Shown here piece after piece: positions 15,790-25,088 of a DNA stretch of 64,000 nucleotides. The stretch spans positions 81,480 to 145,479 of the forward strand of contig QFQI01000006.1 of assembly GCA_003243195.1 (NCBI GenBank), read 5' to 3'. Source of the DNA: Sphingomonas taxi. GTDB taxonomy: Bacteria > Pseudomonadota > Alphaproteobacteria > Sphingomonadales > Sphingomonadaceae. The position numbers were made by a program, and so were the translations under genes. Below the pieces are notes generated by a model. It was not told the DNA's origin, made no database searches, and saw nothing but the letters and a program-made list of their open reading frames with translations. How positions within the stretch are numbered: the first letter of the stretch is position 1; every line of letters begins with the position of its first letter.

Positions 15790-16039
15790 TGTCGTCGGCT
15801 CGCCCCCGCCGGCCGGTCGCGTGGAGCGTGGTCGACGGCAAGGCGATCGTCACGTCCGGCGCATCGCCCCGCCGGCGGGAGTCCGTCACGGGGGTGCCAC
15901 GGGGAAGATGTGCTTCGACACGCCCGGCACGAACGCTCCGGGTTCGCCGCCTGACGCCAGCGGCTTGCAGCCCCACCCTCCGACCATCGACGCCGATGAT
16001 CCATTGCGCGTTCATCGGCGATCCCCGATAGTCCTGGCC

Positions 16040-16459
16040 ATGCGTTTCACCCTCCCCGGCGCCTTCGCGCTGCTCGCCGTCATGGTGCCCACCATGGCCT
16101 CCGCCGCCACCCCGATCGCCGGACGCTACGTCACGGAGGACGGAGCCGGGGTCGTCACCGTCGGCCCGTGCGGGAACACCGTCTGCGGAAAGCTGACCAC
16201 GATTCTGAAGAAGCGCCCCGGCGCGGCGGATACCGACGTCAACAATTCCGATCCCTCGCTCCGCAGCCGTCCCGTTCTGGGAATGCCGATCCTTTCGGGC
16301 TTCTCCGACAACGGCAAGGACTGGCGCGGCAAGATCTACGATCCGCGCAACGGCAAGACGTACAAGTCGATCGTGGCGAAGAACCCGGACGGGACACTCA
16401 ACGTGAAGGGTTGCATCGCCTTCTTCTGCCAGTCGCAGGTGTGGCATCCGGCGAAGTAA
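16040..16459 (+). CDS. DUF2147 family exported protein
   Basis: A 139-residue protein with a signal peptide in residues 1-23 (ALLAVMVPTMASA) and the DUF2147 pattern: GRYVTEDGAGVVTVGPCG, CGKL, LGMPILSGF, W(R)GKIYDPRNGKTYKS and GCIAFFCQSQVW near the end. Members are periplasmic and of unknown function. Four cysteines (GPC, VCG, KGC, FCQ) could form two disulfides. It stands alone between the DUF6456 gene and a convergent glycosylase gene. Confidence 0.88.
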   Translation: MRFTLPGAFALLAVMVPTMASAATPIAGRYVTEDGAGVVTVGPCGNTVCGKLTTILKKRPGAADTDVNNSDPSLRSRPVLGMPILSGFSDNGKDWRGKIYDPRNGKTYKSIVAKNPDGTLNVKGCIAFFCQSQVWHPAK

Positions 16460-16507
16460 CGATGCCGGGCATCCGGCGGCGCACGGGGCCCGGCCCGCGC
16501 CGGTGAC

Positions 16508-16573
16508 GCCCTGCCGTCGCCGGAGCGACGGATGAGCAGCGGGCAGGGCATCCGGCACGGCCGTCTGCCCTGC
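16508..16573. terminator. Nested hairpins between convergent genes
   Basis: CCGTCGC (16514-16520) pairs with GCGACGG (16525-16531) around CGGA; an outer pair GCCCTGC (16508-16514) with GCAGGGC (16543-16549) competes with a second pairing of GCAGGGCA (16543-16550) to TGCCCTGC (16566-16573). Lying between the DUF2147 gene and the convergent glycosylase gene, it could terminate both. Confidence 0.5.
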
Positions 16574-16581
16574 ATCCACCT

Positions 16582-17208
16582 TCACACCGGCGCGGCGTCG
16601 CTGCCCGCGCCGTAATGATGCCAGGCGAAGATCGCCGCCGCGCCGCGATAGGGGCGCCAGCCTTCCGCCACCGCGCGCGTCACTTTCTCGCTGGGGCGTT
16701 CGGCATGGCCCAGGATGCGCCCGACCTCGATCTGCACCGCCAGGTCGCCGGCCGGCCACACGTCCGCTCGCCCCTCGGCGAACAGCAGGTAGATCTCCGC
16801 CGACCAGCGGCCGATGCCCTTCACGCGTACCAGTTGCGCGATCGCCTCCTCGTCGTCGGCGGGCAGGTTGGCGAGGTCGAGCCGTCCGCTGGTCACCTCC
16901 TCGGCCAGACTGCGGGCATAGCCGGTCTTCTGGCGCGAAAAGCCGCACGCCCGCAACGCATCGTCGTCCAGCGCGGCGACCACGGCCGGGTCGGTCGGGT
17001 CTCCCAGCACCTCCAGCTTGCGCCACACCGCATCGGCGGCGCGCACGCTCACCTGCTGGCCGACGATCGTTCGCAGCAAGGTGGCATAGCCGCGGGTGCG
17101 GATGCGCGGCGCGGGATAGCCGACACGCGCCAGCGCCGCGGCGAACGCCGGCTCGCGCGCGGCCAGCTCGTCCACGCCGGCGTTGAGGTCGGCGGCGCTC
17201 AGCCCCAT
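16582..17208 (-). CDS. DNA-3-methyladenine glycosylase II-type enzyme
   Basis: A 208-residue HhH-GPD superfamily glycosylase that removes alkylated bases. TIVGQQVSVRAADAVWRKL, the helix-hairpin-helix LVRVKGIGRWSAEIYLLFA near residue 130, and the catalytic Asp in WPAGDLAVQ are all present. It lacks the N-terminal domain of E. coli AlkA, as is usual for the short alphaproteobacterial form. It is divergent from the ferredoxin gene with about 50 bp between them. Confidence 0.9.
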   Translation of the reverse strand: MGLSAADLNAGVDELAAREPAFAAALARVGYPAPRIRTRGYATLLRTIVGQQVSVRAADAVWRKLEVLGDPTDPAVVAALDDDALRACGFSRQKTGYARSLAEEVTSGRLDLANLPADDEEAIAQLVRVKGIGRWSAEIYLLFAEGRADVWPAGDLAVQIEVGRILGHAERPSEKVTRAVAEGWRPYRGAAAIFAWHHYGAGSDAAPV

Positions 17209-17261
17209 TGCGCTGGCCGGCGGCAGCCGCCATGGGCGACGCGATCGTTGGTGGAGTGCAT

Positions 17262-17579
17262 ATGGCCAAGCTTATCGTTGAGACGCGCGACGGGGAAGAA
17301 CGCGTGTTGGAGGGGCAGACCGGATTTTCGGTGATGGAGGTGATCCGCGACGCGGGCATCGACGAGATCCTGGCGCTGTGCGGCGGCTGCTGCAGTTGCG
17401 CGACCTGCCACGTGCATGTCGATCCCGCCTTCGCCGAGCTGCTGCCCCCGATGAGCGAGGACGAGAACGACCTGCTCGATTCGGCGGCCGAGCGCGATGC
17501 GACCTCGCGGCTGTCGTGCCAGATCGAGTTCGGCCCGGCGCTCGACGGGCTGCGGGTGCGGATCGCCGCGGAGGATTGA
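17262..17579 (+). CDS. Adrenodoxin-type 2Fe-2S ferredoxin
   Basis: A 105-residue electron carrier. The cluster ligands follow the C-x5-C-x2-C ... C pattern in ALCGGCCSCATCHVHVDP and LSCQI, with the acidic MSEDENDLLD segment that contacts redox partners. ATG 17262 is preceded by GGTGGAG. Such ferredoxins serve cytochrome P450s, ring hydroxylases or Fe-S assembly; no partner gene is adjacent, so the partner is unknown. Confidence 0.92.
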   Translation: MAKLIVETRDGEERVLEGQTGFSVMEVIRDAGIDEILALCGGCCSCATCHVHVDPAFAELLPPMSEDENDLLDSAAERDATSRLSCQIEFGPALDGLRVRIAAED

Positions 17580-17697
17580 GCGCAAGGGGGGCGGGCGACG
17601 TCACCGCGTCCGCCCCTCTTGTGATCGCGCGGCGCGCGCCGCATGGCGAGCGCGGCTCCGGACCGCCACGCCGCGCCTGGCGGCCGTACGATCGCTC

Positions 17698-18465
17698 CTA
17701 GCGTGTGCTCACCGCATAGAGCGCGATCGCGGCGGCGTTCGAGACGTTGAGGCTCTCGACCCGCGACGAGATCGGCAGCCGCGCCAGTTCGTCGCAATGC
17801 GTCTCGGTATTCTGGCGCATGCCTTCGCCTTCGGCGCCCAGCACGATCGCGATCCGCCGCCCCTCGCCGATGTCGCGCAGCGCATCGGGCAGGGTCTGCG
17901 CGGCGTGCCCGGTCAGCCCGACCCGCCAGTAACCGGCCTCCGCCATTTCCTCCAGCGCGCGGGCCAGGTTCACCACGCGCACCCATGGCACCGTTTCCAG
18001 CGCGCCGCTGGCCGCCCGCGCCAGCGCGCCGGATTCGGGCGGGGCGTGGCGGTCCTGCGTGACGATACCCAGCGCATCGAACGCCGCCGCCGAGCGCAGG
18101 ATCGCGCCGACATTGTGCGGATCGGTGACCTGATCCAGCACCACCAGCGGGCGGGGGCGTTCGGCCGGATCGGCGGCACCCTGTTCCAGCAGGTCGCCCA
18201 GCCACACGTCCTCCAGCGGATCGACCTCCGCCACCAGACCCTGGTGCGGGGCATCGGAGGGCACCAGCCTGCCGAGATCGGCGGCATCGGCATAGACGAC
18301 CGGCAGCACCGGCGGCAGGTCGAGCGCCGCCAGCGCCTCCCGCGTGCCCCAGATCTTGCGCACCACCCGCTCCGGGTTGGCGAGCGCCGCGATCACGGCG
18401 TGACGGCCCCACAGGCGCGGGCGGTGACCCTGCTGCTGGCTCGGGCGGTGGCCACGACGCGCCAT
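17698..18465 (-). CDS. rlmB: TrmH/SpoU-family RNA 2'-O-methyltransferase (RlmB-like)
   Basis: A 255-residue enzyme with the N-terminal substrate-binding domain (LWGRHAVIAALANPERVVRKIW) and the SPOUT knot: VVLDQVTDPHNVGAILRSAA near residue 110, AIVLGAEGEGM near 210 and the final SLNVSNAAAIALY. The family methylates ribose in 23S rRNA or tRNA; the G2251 rRNA specificity of RlmB is the likely one given the N-terminal domain, but not certain. The start ATG 18465 was chosen because the family begins GR(H)AV soon after it. Confidence 0.9.
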   Translation of the reverse strand: MARRGHRPSQQQGHRPRLWGRHAVIAALANPERVVRKIWGTREALAALDLPPVLPVVYADAADLGRLVPSDAPHQGLVAEVDPLEDVWLGDLLEQGAADPAERPRPLVVLDQVTDPHNVGAILRSAAAFDALGIVTQDRHAPPESGALARAASGALETVPWVRVVNLARALEEMAEAGYWRVGLTGHAAQTLPDALRDIGEGRRIAIVLGAEGEGMRQNTETHCDELARLPISSRVESLNVSNAAAIALYAVSTR

Positions 18466-18679
18466 CAGCGGCGCGCCTGCGCGATGAAGGAAACGACGGG
18501 CAGGGGTCGGCGCATGGCGATCGGGTCCGAAGGGAAGCAGGAGTGTCGCCGCCGACGCTATGCGCCGCGCCGCGTGAGCGCAACCGCGACGATGATTATC
18601 GAAAAACCGCCGCCGACGCCGTTGACACGGTGGCGCGGCGCGGGCATTGGGCGCCCTCGCTTTCGACAGCGCTGCTCGT

Positions 18680-18765
18680 GGAAGGGTGGCCGAGTGGTTA
18701 AAGGCAGCAGACTGTAAATCTGCCCACGCAAGTGTACGCTGGTTCGAATCCAGCCCCTTCCACCA
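18680..18765 (+). tRNA. tRNA-Tyr (GTA)
   Basis: An 86-nt class II tRNA with acceptor GGAAGGG/CCCTTCC, anticodon GTA in CAGACTGTAAATCTG, a long variable arm (CCACGCAAGTGTACG), T loop TTCGAAT and encoded CCA at 18763-18765. Confidence 0.97.
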
Positions 18766-19019
18766 TCCGCTCCCGCAGTATTGTCGACCCCGAACATCGT
18801 TGCCGCGCCGCTGGTGGCTCCCGCTCCTGACGGATCGAGGCCGGTGCTCGGCTGCATCCTGCGGCCAGCGCGGTGCGCTTTCGGCAAGGGCCGGACCCGG
18901 CATGGCGAAAGAGTGACGGAGGCCGTCCGCGGCGCGTGGAGCGCCGGATCCGGCTCCCTTGACGCCGCCAGGCCGCATGCGCTCCTGAACGTCGCAGGTC
19001 AGGGTAGACCCAAAGCACA

Positions 19020-19047
19020 ACGGCCTCGCGATCGCTCGCGAGGCCGT
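19020..19047 (-). terminator. Terminator of tRNA-Lys
   Basis: A 12-bp perfect stem, ACGGCCTCGCGA (19020-19031) with TCGCGAGGCCGT (19036-19047), and a 4-base loop lie 9 bp past the 3' end of the minus-strand tRNA-Lys. Only a mixed T-containing stretch (TTGTGCTTTGG) follows. Confidence 0.7.
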
Positions 19048-19056
19048 CGGAAAAAC

Positions 19057-19132
<76 letters not shown>

Positions 19133-19239
19133 ATGATCTTGGGCTGTGTTGCGGTTCGTTGGAGAACCGCGCCGCGATCGGGAAGCGCGCCTCTAACAGC
19201 GCTTCCGGGATTCGCAAACCCCTTTTTTCCTCTTTTTTC

Positions 19240-20346
19240 TCACCAGCGCTGGCGCTGCTGCGTGGAGCGGTCGATGCCGATCAGGATGCCGATCGAGATC
19301 AGCACGGTCATCTGCGCCGATCCGCCGAAACTGACCAGCGGCAGCGGGATGCCGACCACCGGCGCCAGGCCCATCACCATCATCAGGTTGATCGCCATGT
19401 AGAAGAAGATCGTCGTCGCCAGCCCGGCCGCGGCGAGCTTGGCGAAGCGGTCCTCCGCGCGCACGCCGACGTTCACGCCCCAGCGGATCACCAGCAGGAA
19501 GGCGACGATGAGGAACGTGCCCCCGGCCAGCCCCCATTCCTCCGCCATGGTGGCGAAGACGAAGTCGGTATGACCCTCGGGCAGATAGTCGAGGTGGCTC
19601 TGCGTCCCCTGCAGGAAGCCCTTGCCGAACAGCCCGCCCGATCCGATCGCGATCTTCGACTGGCTGATGTGATAGCCGGTGCCCAGCGGGTCGCTTTCCG
19701 GGTCCATGAAGATCAGCACGCGGTGGCGCTGGTAATCGTGCAGCACGTAGTTCACCGCCAGCGGGATGGCGAGCGCGGCGCCCAGCGCGCCGCCGACGAA
19801 CAGCCGGAGCGGGATACCGGCCAGGAACATGACCGTCGCGCCGCCGGCACAGATCATCAGCCCGGTGCCGAGATCGGGTTGCGCCATGACGATCAGCGCC
19901 GGCAGCCCGATCAGCACCGCCGCCGGCCAGATCGCCTGGAACCGGCGCGTCTCGGCGGCCGGCAGCATGTCGTAGAAGCGCGCGACCGCCAGCACGATCG
20001 CCAGCTTCATCAACTCGGATGGCTGGATGCGGATCGGGCCGACGCCGAGCCAGCGTTGCGCGCCGCCGCGCACAGCGCCGAGCAGTTCCACGAAGACCAG
20101 CAGCACCAGGATCACCGCGTAGATCCAGAATGCCGAACGCTTCCACCAGTCGAGCGGCACGCGCGACAGCACCACCGCGCCGACCAGGAAGATCGCGAAG
20201 CGCGTGCCCTGCGGGATCACCCACGGACGCAGGCTGCCGCCCGCCGCGGAATAGAGCACCACCAGCCCGAAGCCGCCGATCGCGATCACCAGCAGCAGCA
20301 TCCGCCACGGCAGCGTGGCGAGCGGGGCGGGGACGAAGCCGCTCAT
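19240..20346 (-). CDS. rodA: Rod-shape peptidoglycan polymerase RodA
   Basis: A 368-residue SEDS-family glycosyltransferase with about ten membrane helices. GGAQRWLGVGPIRIQPSEL, the catalytic-region Asp in QPDLGTGLM, GFLQGTQSHLDYLPEGHTD and the C-terminal GIPLPLVSFGGSAQM are diagnostic. It extends glycan strands during side-wall growth together with PBP2, encoded directly upstream; the two genes overlap by ATGA at 20343-20346. Confidence 0.96.
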   Translation of the reverse strand: MSGFVPAPLATLPWRMLLLVIAIGGFGLVVLYSAAGGSLRPWVIPQGTRFAIFLVGAVVLSRVPLDWWKRSAFWIYAVILVLLVFVELLGAVRGGAQRWLGVGPIRIQPSELMKLAIVLAVARFYDMLPAAETRRFQAIWPAAVLIGLPALIVMAQPDLGTGLMICAGGATVMFLAGIPLRLFVGGALGAALAIPLAVNYVLHDYQRHRVLIFMDPESDPLGTGYHISQSKIAIGSGGLFGKGFLQGTQSHLDYLPEGHTDFVFATMAEEWGLAGGTFLIVAFLLVIRWGVNVGVRAEDRFAKLAAAGLATTIFFYMAINLMMVMGLAPVVGIPLPLVSFGGSAQMTVLISIGILIGIDRSTQQRQRW

Positions 20347-22451
20347 TGCGAGGCCGTGACGCGGTCGGGGGGCACGGCGCGCGATTCTGCATCCGTTTCG
20401 GGTTCGGGCGAGCCGGTGCGCGCCACGCCGTCGCCGGCCGCGGTGTCGCGCGCGGCGGCCTCCGCGCTGGCGTTGGAGGCCGCGGTGGCGGCCTCCACCG
20501 CCGGGGAGCCGGAGGCGGGCAGGTCCTCCGCCTCGTCCGGCACCGGCGGCGGGGCGGGGGCGTGCGCGGCGCGATAGGCGGCGCGCTGTGCGGCCATGCG
20601 TGTCGCGATGTCGCCGCCCCATGTCGGCTCCACGTCGGCCAGGCTCTTCATCGCGCGCTCGCGGTCGAACAGATAGGTCATGATGTCGCGTCCGATCATC
20701 GGCGTGTCGAGGTTGCGCACGGTATGGCCGTTGTGTTCCAGCACGATCGCGGCGGCGTAGCGCGGATTGTCGTACGGCGCGAAGCAGACGAACAGCGCGT
20801 GGTCGCGCAGCTTGAACGGAAGCTGTGCATTGCGGAGCACGCCCGACCGCCGCTCCGCCATGGTGATGCGGCGCACCTGCGCGGTGCCGGTCTTGGCGGC
20901 CAGGCCGATGCCGGGCACCTGCATCCGCGCCGCGCCGCCGGTACCGCCGCCGTTGACCACGCCGTTCATCGCCTCGCGGATCAGGCGGAAATGCTCGGGG
21001 TCGATCGGCAACGCCTCGGCATGCGGCTTGAAGGGATCGCGGATGATCGTGGGCACCAGCGCGCGGCCGGAGGCGAGCCGGCTCGCCATCACCGCGAGCT
21101 GGAGGGGGTTGGCGAGCACGTACCCCTGGCCGATCGAGGCGTTGAGCGAATCCGCCACCTTCCAGTCGGTGTGGTATTTGCGTCGCTTCCACGCGCTGTC
21201 CGGCACGGTGCCGTAACGCTGCGTGGCGAAGGGCAGGTTGAACTTCTGCCCCAGCCCCAGCGCGCGCGCGACCGGGGCGATGCGGTCATAGCCGACGCGG
21301 CGCACCATCTCGTAGAAATAGATGTCGCAGCTCTGCATGATGGCGTTCTTCAGGTCGAGCGGGCCGTGGCCGCCGCGCTTGTGGCAGTGGAACACGCCGT
21401 TGCCGACGCGCAGCGCGCCCGAGCAGAACACGCGCTCGTCGGCGCGCACCCCGGCGGCGAGCAGTGCCAGCCCGTTCATCGGCTTCACGGTCGATCCCGG
21501 CGGGTACAGCCCCTGCGTCACCTTGTTCATCAGCGGAACGTGATCGTCCTCGCTCAGCATCTTCCATTCGAGCTGGCCGATCCCTTCGGAAAAGCTGTTG
21601 GGGTCGTAGGCGGGCACCGACACCATCGCCAGCATCTCGCCGGTCTGGCAATCGAAGACCACCGCCGAGCCGGAGTTGGTGCCCAGCCGCCGCGCGGCAT
21701 ATTCCTGCAACCCCGCGTCGATCGTCAAGCGCAACGTGCGGCCCGGCACGTCGGGGCGGGTGGCGAGCTCCTTCACCAGCTTGCCGCGCGCGGTGACCTC
21801 CACGCGCCGCGCGCCGGCGGTGCCGCGCAGCAGCGGCTCCATGGTCTTCTCCAGCCCGTCCTTGCCCAGCTTGAAGCCGGGGGTGACATAGAGCGGGTCG
21901 CGGGTCTTTCGGAACTGTTCGGCGGTGGCGGCGCCGACATAGCCGACCAGATGCGCCACCGCCGCGCCGGCGGGGTAATGGCGCGCGAAGCCGCGGGTCG
22001 GGGCGACGCCGGGCAACTCGGGCTGGCGGACCTGCACCGCGGCGAAGCGATCCCAGTCGATGTTCTCGGCGATCTCCACCGGACGGAAGCCGGGCGCGCG
22101 CTCCAGCTCGGCGCGGATGCGCGCCAGCGCCTCGTCGTCGAGCGACAGCAGGGTTCGCAGCGCGGCCAGCACGCGCTCCGGGTCTTCCAGCCGGTCGGGG
22201 ATCACGTCGACGCGGAAATCGGTGCGGTTGCTGGCGATCGGCTGGCCGTGACGATCGACGATCCAGCCGCGACGGGGCGGGATCATCGTCATGCTGACGC
22301 GGTTCTTCTCGGACAGCAGGTTGTAATGCTCGTTCTGCGCGACCGCGAGATAGCCCATCCGCGCGATCAGCAGCCCGCCCAGCCCGAACTGCCCGGCGCC
22401 GAGCAGCCAGGCGCGCCGCGAGAAGCTGTAGCTCTGCGCGGCCTCGGTCAT
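20343..22451 (-). CDS. mrdA: Penicillin-binding protein 2, elongasome transpeptidase
   Basis: A 702-residue class B PBP with one N-terminal membrane helix (residues 14-35), the dimerisation domain starting IPPRRGWIVDRHGQPIASN, the active-site PPGSTVKP (Ser320), SCD near 374 and KTGTAQ near 545. The last 80 residues are rich in Ala, Pro and acidic residues and look disordered. ATG 22451 is preferred; GTG 22499 would overlap mreD. It crosslinks new peptidoglycan with RodA. Confidence 0.96.
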   Translation of the reverse strand: MTEAAQSYSFSRRAWLLGAGQFGLGGLLIARMGYLAVAQNEHYNLLSEKNRVSMTMIPPRRGWIVDRHGQPIASNRTDFRVDVIPDRLEDPERVLAALRTLLSLDDEALARIRAELERAPGFRPVEIAENIDWDRFAAVQVRQPELPGVAPTRGFARHYPAGAAVAHLVGYVGAATAEQFRKTRDPLYVTPGFKLGKDGLEKTMEPLLRGTAGARRVEVTARGKLVKELATRPDVPGRTLRLTIDAGLQEYAARRLGTNSGSAVVFDCQTGEMLAMVSVPAYDPNSFSEGIGQLEWKMLSEDDHVPLMNKVTQGLYPPGSTVKPMNGLALLAAGVRADERVFCSGALRVGNGVFHCHKRGGHGPLDLKNAIMQSCDIYFYEMVRRVGYDRIAPVARALGLGQKFNLPFATQRYGTVPDSAWKRRKYHTDWKVADSLNASIGQGYVLANPLQLAVMASRLASGRALVPTIIRDPFKPHAEALPIDPEHFRLIREAMNGVVNGGGTGGAARMQVPGIGLAAKTGTAQVRRITMAERRSGVLRNAQLPFKLRDHALFVCFAPYDNPRYAAAIVLEHNGHTVRNLDTPMIGRDIMTYLFDRERAMKSLADVEPTWGGDIATRMAAQRAAYRAAHAPAPPPVPDEAEDLPASGSPAVEAATAASNASAEAAARDTAAGDGVARTGSPEPETDAESRAVPPDRVTASQ

Positions 22452-22471
22452 CACGCGGGGGGCGCGCGGCT

Positions 22472-22981
22472 TCACAGCGCGCGCCGCAGGTCGATCCACG
22501 CGACGAGCCGCGCGGCTGCCGGGAAGAACAGGACGGAGATCATGATCTGAATCAATAGCACGCTATCGACATGCGCACCCAGCGGCGTCGCGACAAGCCG
22601 GCCGCCCGCCAGCGCGAAGGCGATGGCGAGCGCGGCGATCGCCCAGCTCTGCACGAAGTCGCGCACGCCGGACCGTGCGTCGATCGCCTCGACCAGGAAA
22701 TAGGCGAGCGTCCACAGGAGCATCGCGCTGCCGATCGGCTGGCCGGACACCAGATCGTCGAACAGCCCGAGCAGCGCGGGCGCCCAGACGCGCAGCGACA
22801 GCGGCGCCAGCAGCCGCCATGACAGCAGCATCAACAGACCGACGGGCGGCAGCAGCGGCAGGGTGGCACCCCATGGCAGCACGGTGACGAGCGACCCCGC
22901 CATCACCGTCGCCCATGGCAGCAGCCGCGCGCGGCCCCGCCCCAGCGGTTCCTCGAAGGGGGGGCGCGGCGGCAGGGTCAC
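22472..22981 (-). CDS. mreD: Rod shape-determining protein MreD
   Basis: A 169-residue inner-membrane protein with about five hydrophobic helices; LLGLFDDLVSGQPIGSAMLLW is the conserved family centre. It belongs to the elongasome that links MreB filaments to cell wall synthesis. Its start overlaps the mreC stop (22978-22981), and mrdA begins 20 bp after its end. Confidence 0.92.
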   Translation of the reverse strand: MTLPPRPPFEEPLGRGRARLLPWATVMAGSLVTVLPWGATLPLLPPVGLLMLLSWRLLAPLSLRVWAPALLGLFDDLVSGQPIGSAMLLWTLAYFLVEAIDARSGVRDFVQSWAIAALAIAFALAGGRLVATPLGAHVDSVLLIQIMISVLFFPAAARLVAWIDLRRAL

Positions 22982-23880
22982 GGAGCGGTGGCGGCGGCGC
23001 GAGTCGGTGTGGGGGAGGGCACAGGCGCGGGCGGCGGTGGCGGCATGAACGCACGGTGGACGACCGCGAAATCCAGCACGTCGGGCCGTGCGAACGGGCG
23101 CGCCGGCGCGCTGTCGGTGCCGGCGTTCAGGACGCGCGCGACCGGCACGCCGGGCACGAAGATGCCGCCGGTGCCCGACGTCACGAAGATGTCGCCGGGG
23201 CGGAAACGGCCGTCGGCGGTGTCGATGGTGCGGATGTCGAGCAAGCCGTCGCCGCGCCCGGCGGCCAGCGCCGGGCGGCCATCGCGCGAGCGGCGCACCG
23301 GCACCACGCTCTCGGCATCGGTGACCAGCAGGACGCGCGCGGTATTGGGGCCGGCGTAGAGGACACGTCCGATCAGCCCTTCCGGTCCGCTGACCGGCTG
23401 TCCGTCCGCCACGCCCTGCCAGGTGCCGGCGTTCAGCAGGCCGTAGCGGCGCGTGCTCGACGCGCTGGTGCTGACGATCCGCGCGGTGACCACGGGATCG
23501 GGCAGGCGGTCGCGCAGCGCCAGCAGCCGGCGCAGGCGGACATTGTCGAGCTGCGCCTGTCGTCCCGCCAGCAACGCGCCGCGCGCGCGCGCCAGCCGCG
23601 CGCGCAGCTCGGCGTTCTCGTCATGGACGCGCAGCCAGGTGCTGATCGCCTGCGGTACGCCGGCCACGCCGCGCACCACGGCGCCGGTGGCGGAGGACAC
23701 CGGCGCGGTCGCCTCCGCCACCGCCGCGCGCGCCACGGCGAAGGCGGCGGGATCGAAGGTCGACAAGGCGAGCAGCACCGCCCCCACCACCGCCCCGGCG
23801 ATGCCGAGGATGTAGGTGACGAACAGCCCATATTGCGCGCGCCGTGAGAAACCCGGCCGCCGATCCCGCGACGGCGCCAT
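22978..23880 (-). CDS. mreC: Rod shape-determining protein MreC
   Basis: A 300-residue bitopic protein: membrane helix at about residues 20-42, a coiled-coil stretch (HDENAELRARLARARGALLA), then the beta-domain with GLIGRVLYAGPNTARVLLV. The C-terminal 30 residues are a proline-rich tail. ATG 23880 was preferred over GTG 23889 because GGAGG lies 8 bases before it. MreC connects MreB to PBP2. Confidence 0.94.
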   Translation of the reverse strand: MAPSRDRRPGFSRRAQYGLFVTYILGIAGAVVGAVLLALSTFDPAAFAVARAAVAEATAPVSSATGAVVRGVAGVPQAISTWLRVHDENAELRARLARARGALLAGRQAQLDNVRLRRLLALRDRLPDPVVTARIVSTSASSTRRYGLLNAGTWQGVADGQPVSGPEGLIGRVLYAGPNTARVLLVTDAESVVPVRRSRDGRPALAAGRGDGLLDIRTIDTADGRFRPGDIFVTSGTGGIFVPGVPVARVLNAGTDSAPARPFARPDVLDFAVVHRAFMPPPPPAPVPSPTPTRAAATAP

Positions 23881-23904
23881 TGCCGTCACCTCCCGCCTTC
23901 GAGA

Positions 23905-24945
23905 TTAGCCGTTCTGGAGCACCGCGCGGAACCTCGGATCCTCCAGCGCGCGCCCGGTGCCCACCGCGACGCAGACCAGCGGATCGTCCGCGATCGTCAC
24001 CGGCAGCCCGGTTTCGTCGCGCAGCACCTCGTCCAGCCCCTGCAACAGCGCGCCGCCGCCGGTCAGCACGATGCCCTGGTCGACGATGTCGGCGGCCAGT
24101 TCCGGCGCGGTGTTCTCCAGCGCGATCCGCACGCTGTCGACGATCGCCGCCACCGGCTCGCTCACCGCCTCCGCGATCTGCGCCTGGTTGATCTGGATTT
24201 CCTTGGGCACGCCGTTCACCAGGTCGCGACCCTTGATGTGCACGGTCTTGCCGATACCATCGACCGGCGGCTTGGCGCAGCCCAACTCCTGCTTGATCCG
24301 CTCGGCGGTCGCCTCGCCGATCAGCAGGTTGTGGTTGCGGCGCACGTAGCTGACGATCGCATCGTCCATCTTGTCGCCGCCGACCCGCACCGAGGTGGTA
24401 TAGGCGAGCCCGCGCAGGCTCAGCACCGCGACCTCGGTCGTGCCGCCGCCGATGTCGACCACCATGCTGCCGATCGGCTCGGTCACCGGCATGTCCGCGC
24501 CGATCGCGGCGGCCATCGGCTCCTCGATCAGGTACACCGCGCTCGCCCCGGCGTTCTGCGCCGCATCGCGAATCGCGCGGCGTTCCACCTTGGTCGAACC
24601 CGACGGCACGCAGATCACGATCTCCGGCCAGCGCATGAAGCGCCGCCGCCCGTGTACCTTCTCGATGAAATATTTTATCATCTGCTCGGCGACGTCGATG
24701 TCGGCGATCACGCCGTCGCGAAGCGGGCGGATCGCCTCGATCGAGCCGGGCGTCTTGCCCATCATCAGCTTGGCGTCCTCGCCAACCGCCTTGACGCGCT
24801 TCTGGCCGTTGATCGTCTCCACCGCCACCACCGACGGTTCGTTCAGCACGATGCCACGGCCGCGCACGTACACGACCGTGTTCGCGGTGCCGAGATCGAT
24901 CGCCATGTCGTGCGAGGTCATCTTGAACAGGCGCGAGAATAACAT
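23905..24945 (-). CDS. mreB: Actin-like rod shape protein MreB
   Basis: A 346-residue actin-fold ATPase with phosphate-1 motif AIDLGTANTVVYV near residue 15, phosphate-2 VVDIGGGTTEVAVL near 165 and the adenosine motif VLTGGGALLQGLD near 295. It polymerises under the membrane to guide wall synthesis. It is the first gene of the mreB-mreC-mreD-mrdA-rodA operon; its promoter must lie in the 143-bp gap shared with the divergent mutL. Confidence 0.97.
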   Translation of the reverse strand: MLFSRLFKMTSHDMAIDLGTANTVVYVRGRGIVLNEPSVVAVETINGQKRVKAVGEDAKLMMGKTPGSIEAIRPLRDGVIADIDVAEQMIKYFIEKVHGRRRFMRWPEIVICVPSGSTKVERRAIRDAAQNAGASAVYLIEEPMAAAIGADMPVTEPIGSMVVDIGGGTTEVAVLSLRGLAYTTSVRVGGDKMDDAIVSYVRRNHNLLIGEATAERIKQELGCAKPPVDGIGKTVHIKGRDLVNGVPKEIQINQAQIAEAVSEPVAAIVDSVRIALENTAPELAADIVDQGIVLTGGGALLQGLDEVLRDETGLPVTIADDPLVCVAVGTGRALEDPRFRAVLQNG

Positions 24946-25088
24946 TGAAATCGTGGTCCGTTGTCTGGCGCGGCGGGCAGCCGGCGGGGATCGTCCAATC
25001 TACGGCCCCGCATGCCGCCGCCGGATTCGGTTTGGGATCTGTATCTGCGGGGTCGCGGGAAGCGGCGGCTTGGGCTAGGTGCCGGTCC

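Noticed and set aside
15788..16031. A continuing frame after the DUF6456 gene starting MMSSARPRR.
   Set aside because: Arg/Pro-rich and without motif; it probably reads intergenic DNA.
15527..18583. A minus-strand frame of about 1000 codons spanning several genes.
   Set aside because: It crosses the DUF2147, glycosylase, ferredoxin and methyltransferase genes in the wrong frame and has shadow-like composition.
19201..19240. A/T-rich run CCCTTTTTTCCTCTTTTTTCTC next to rodA, considered as a rodA terminator.
   Set aside because: Read in the direction of rodA it is an A/G tract, not a T tract, and no stem precedes it.
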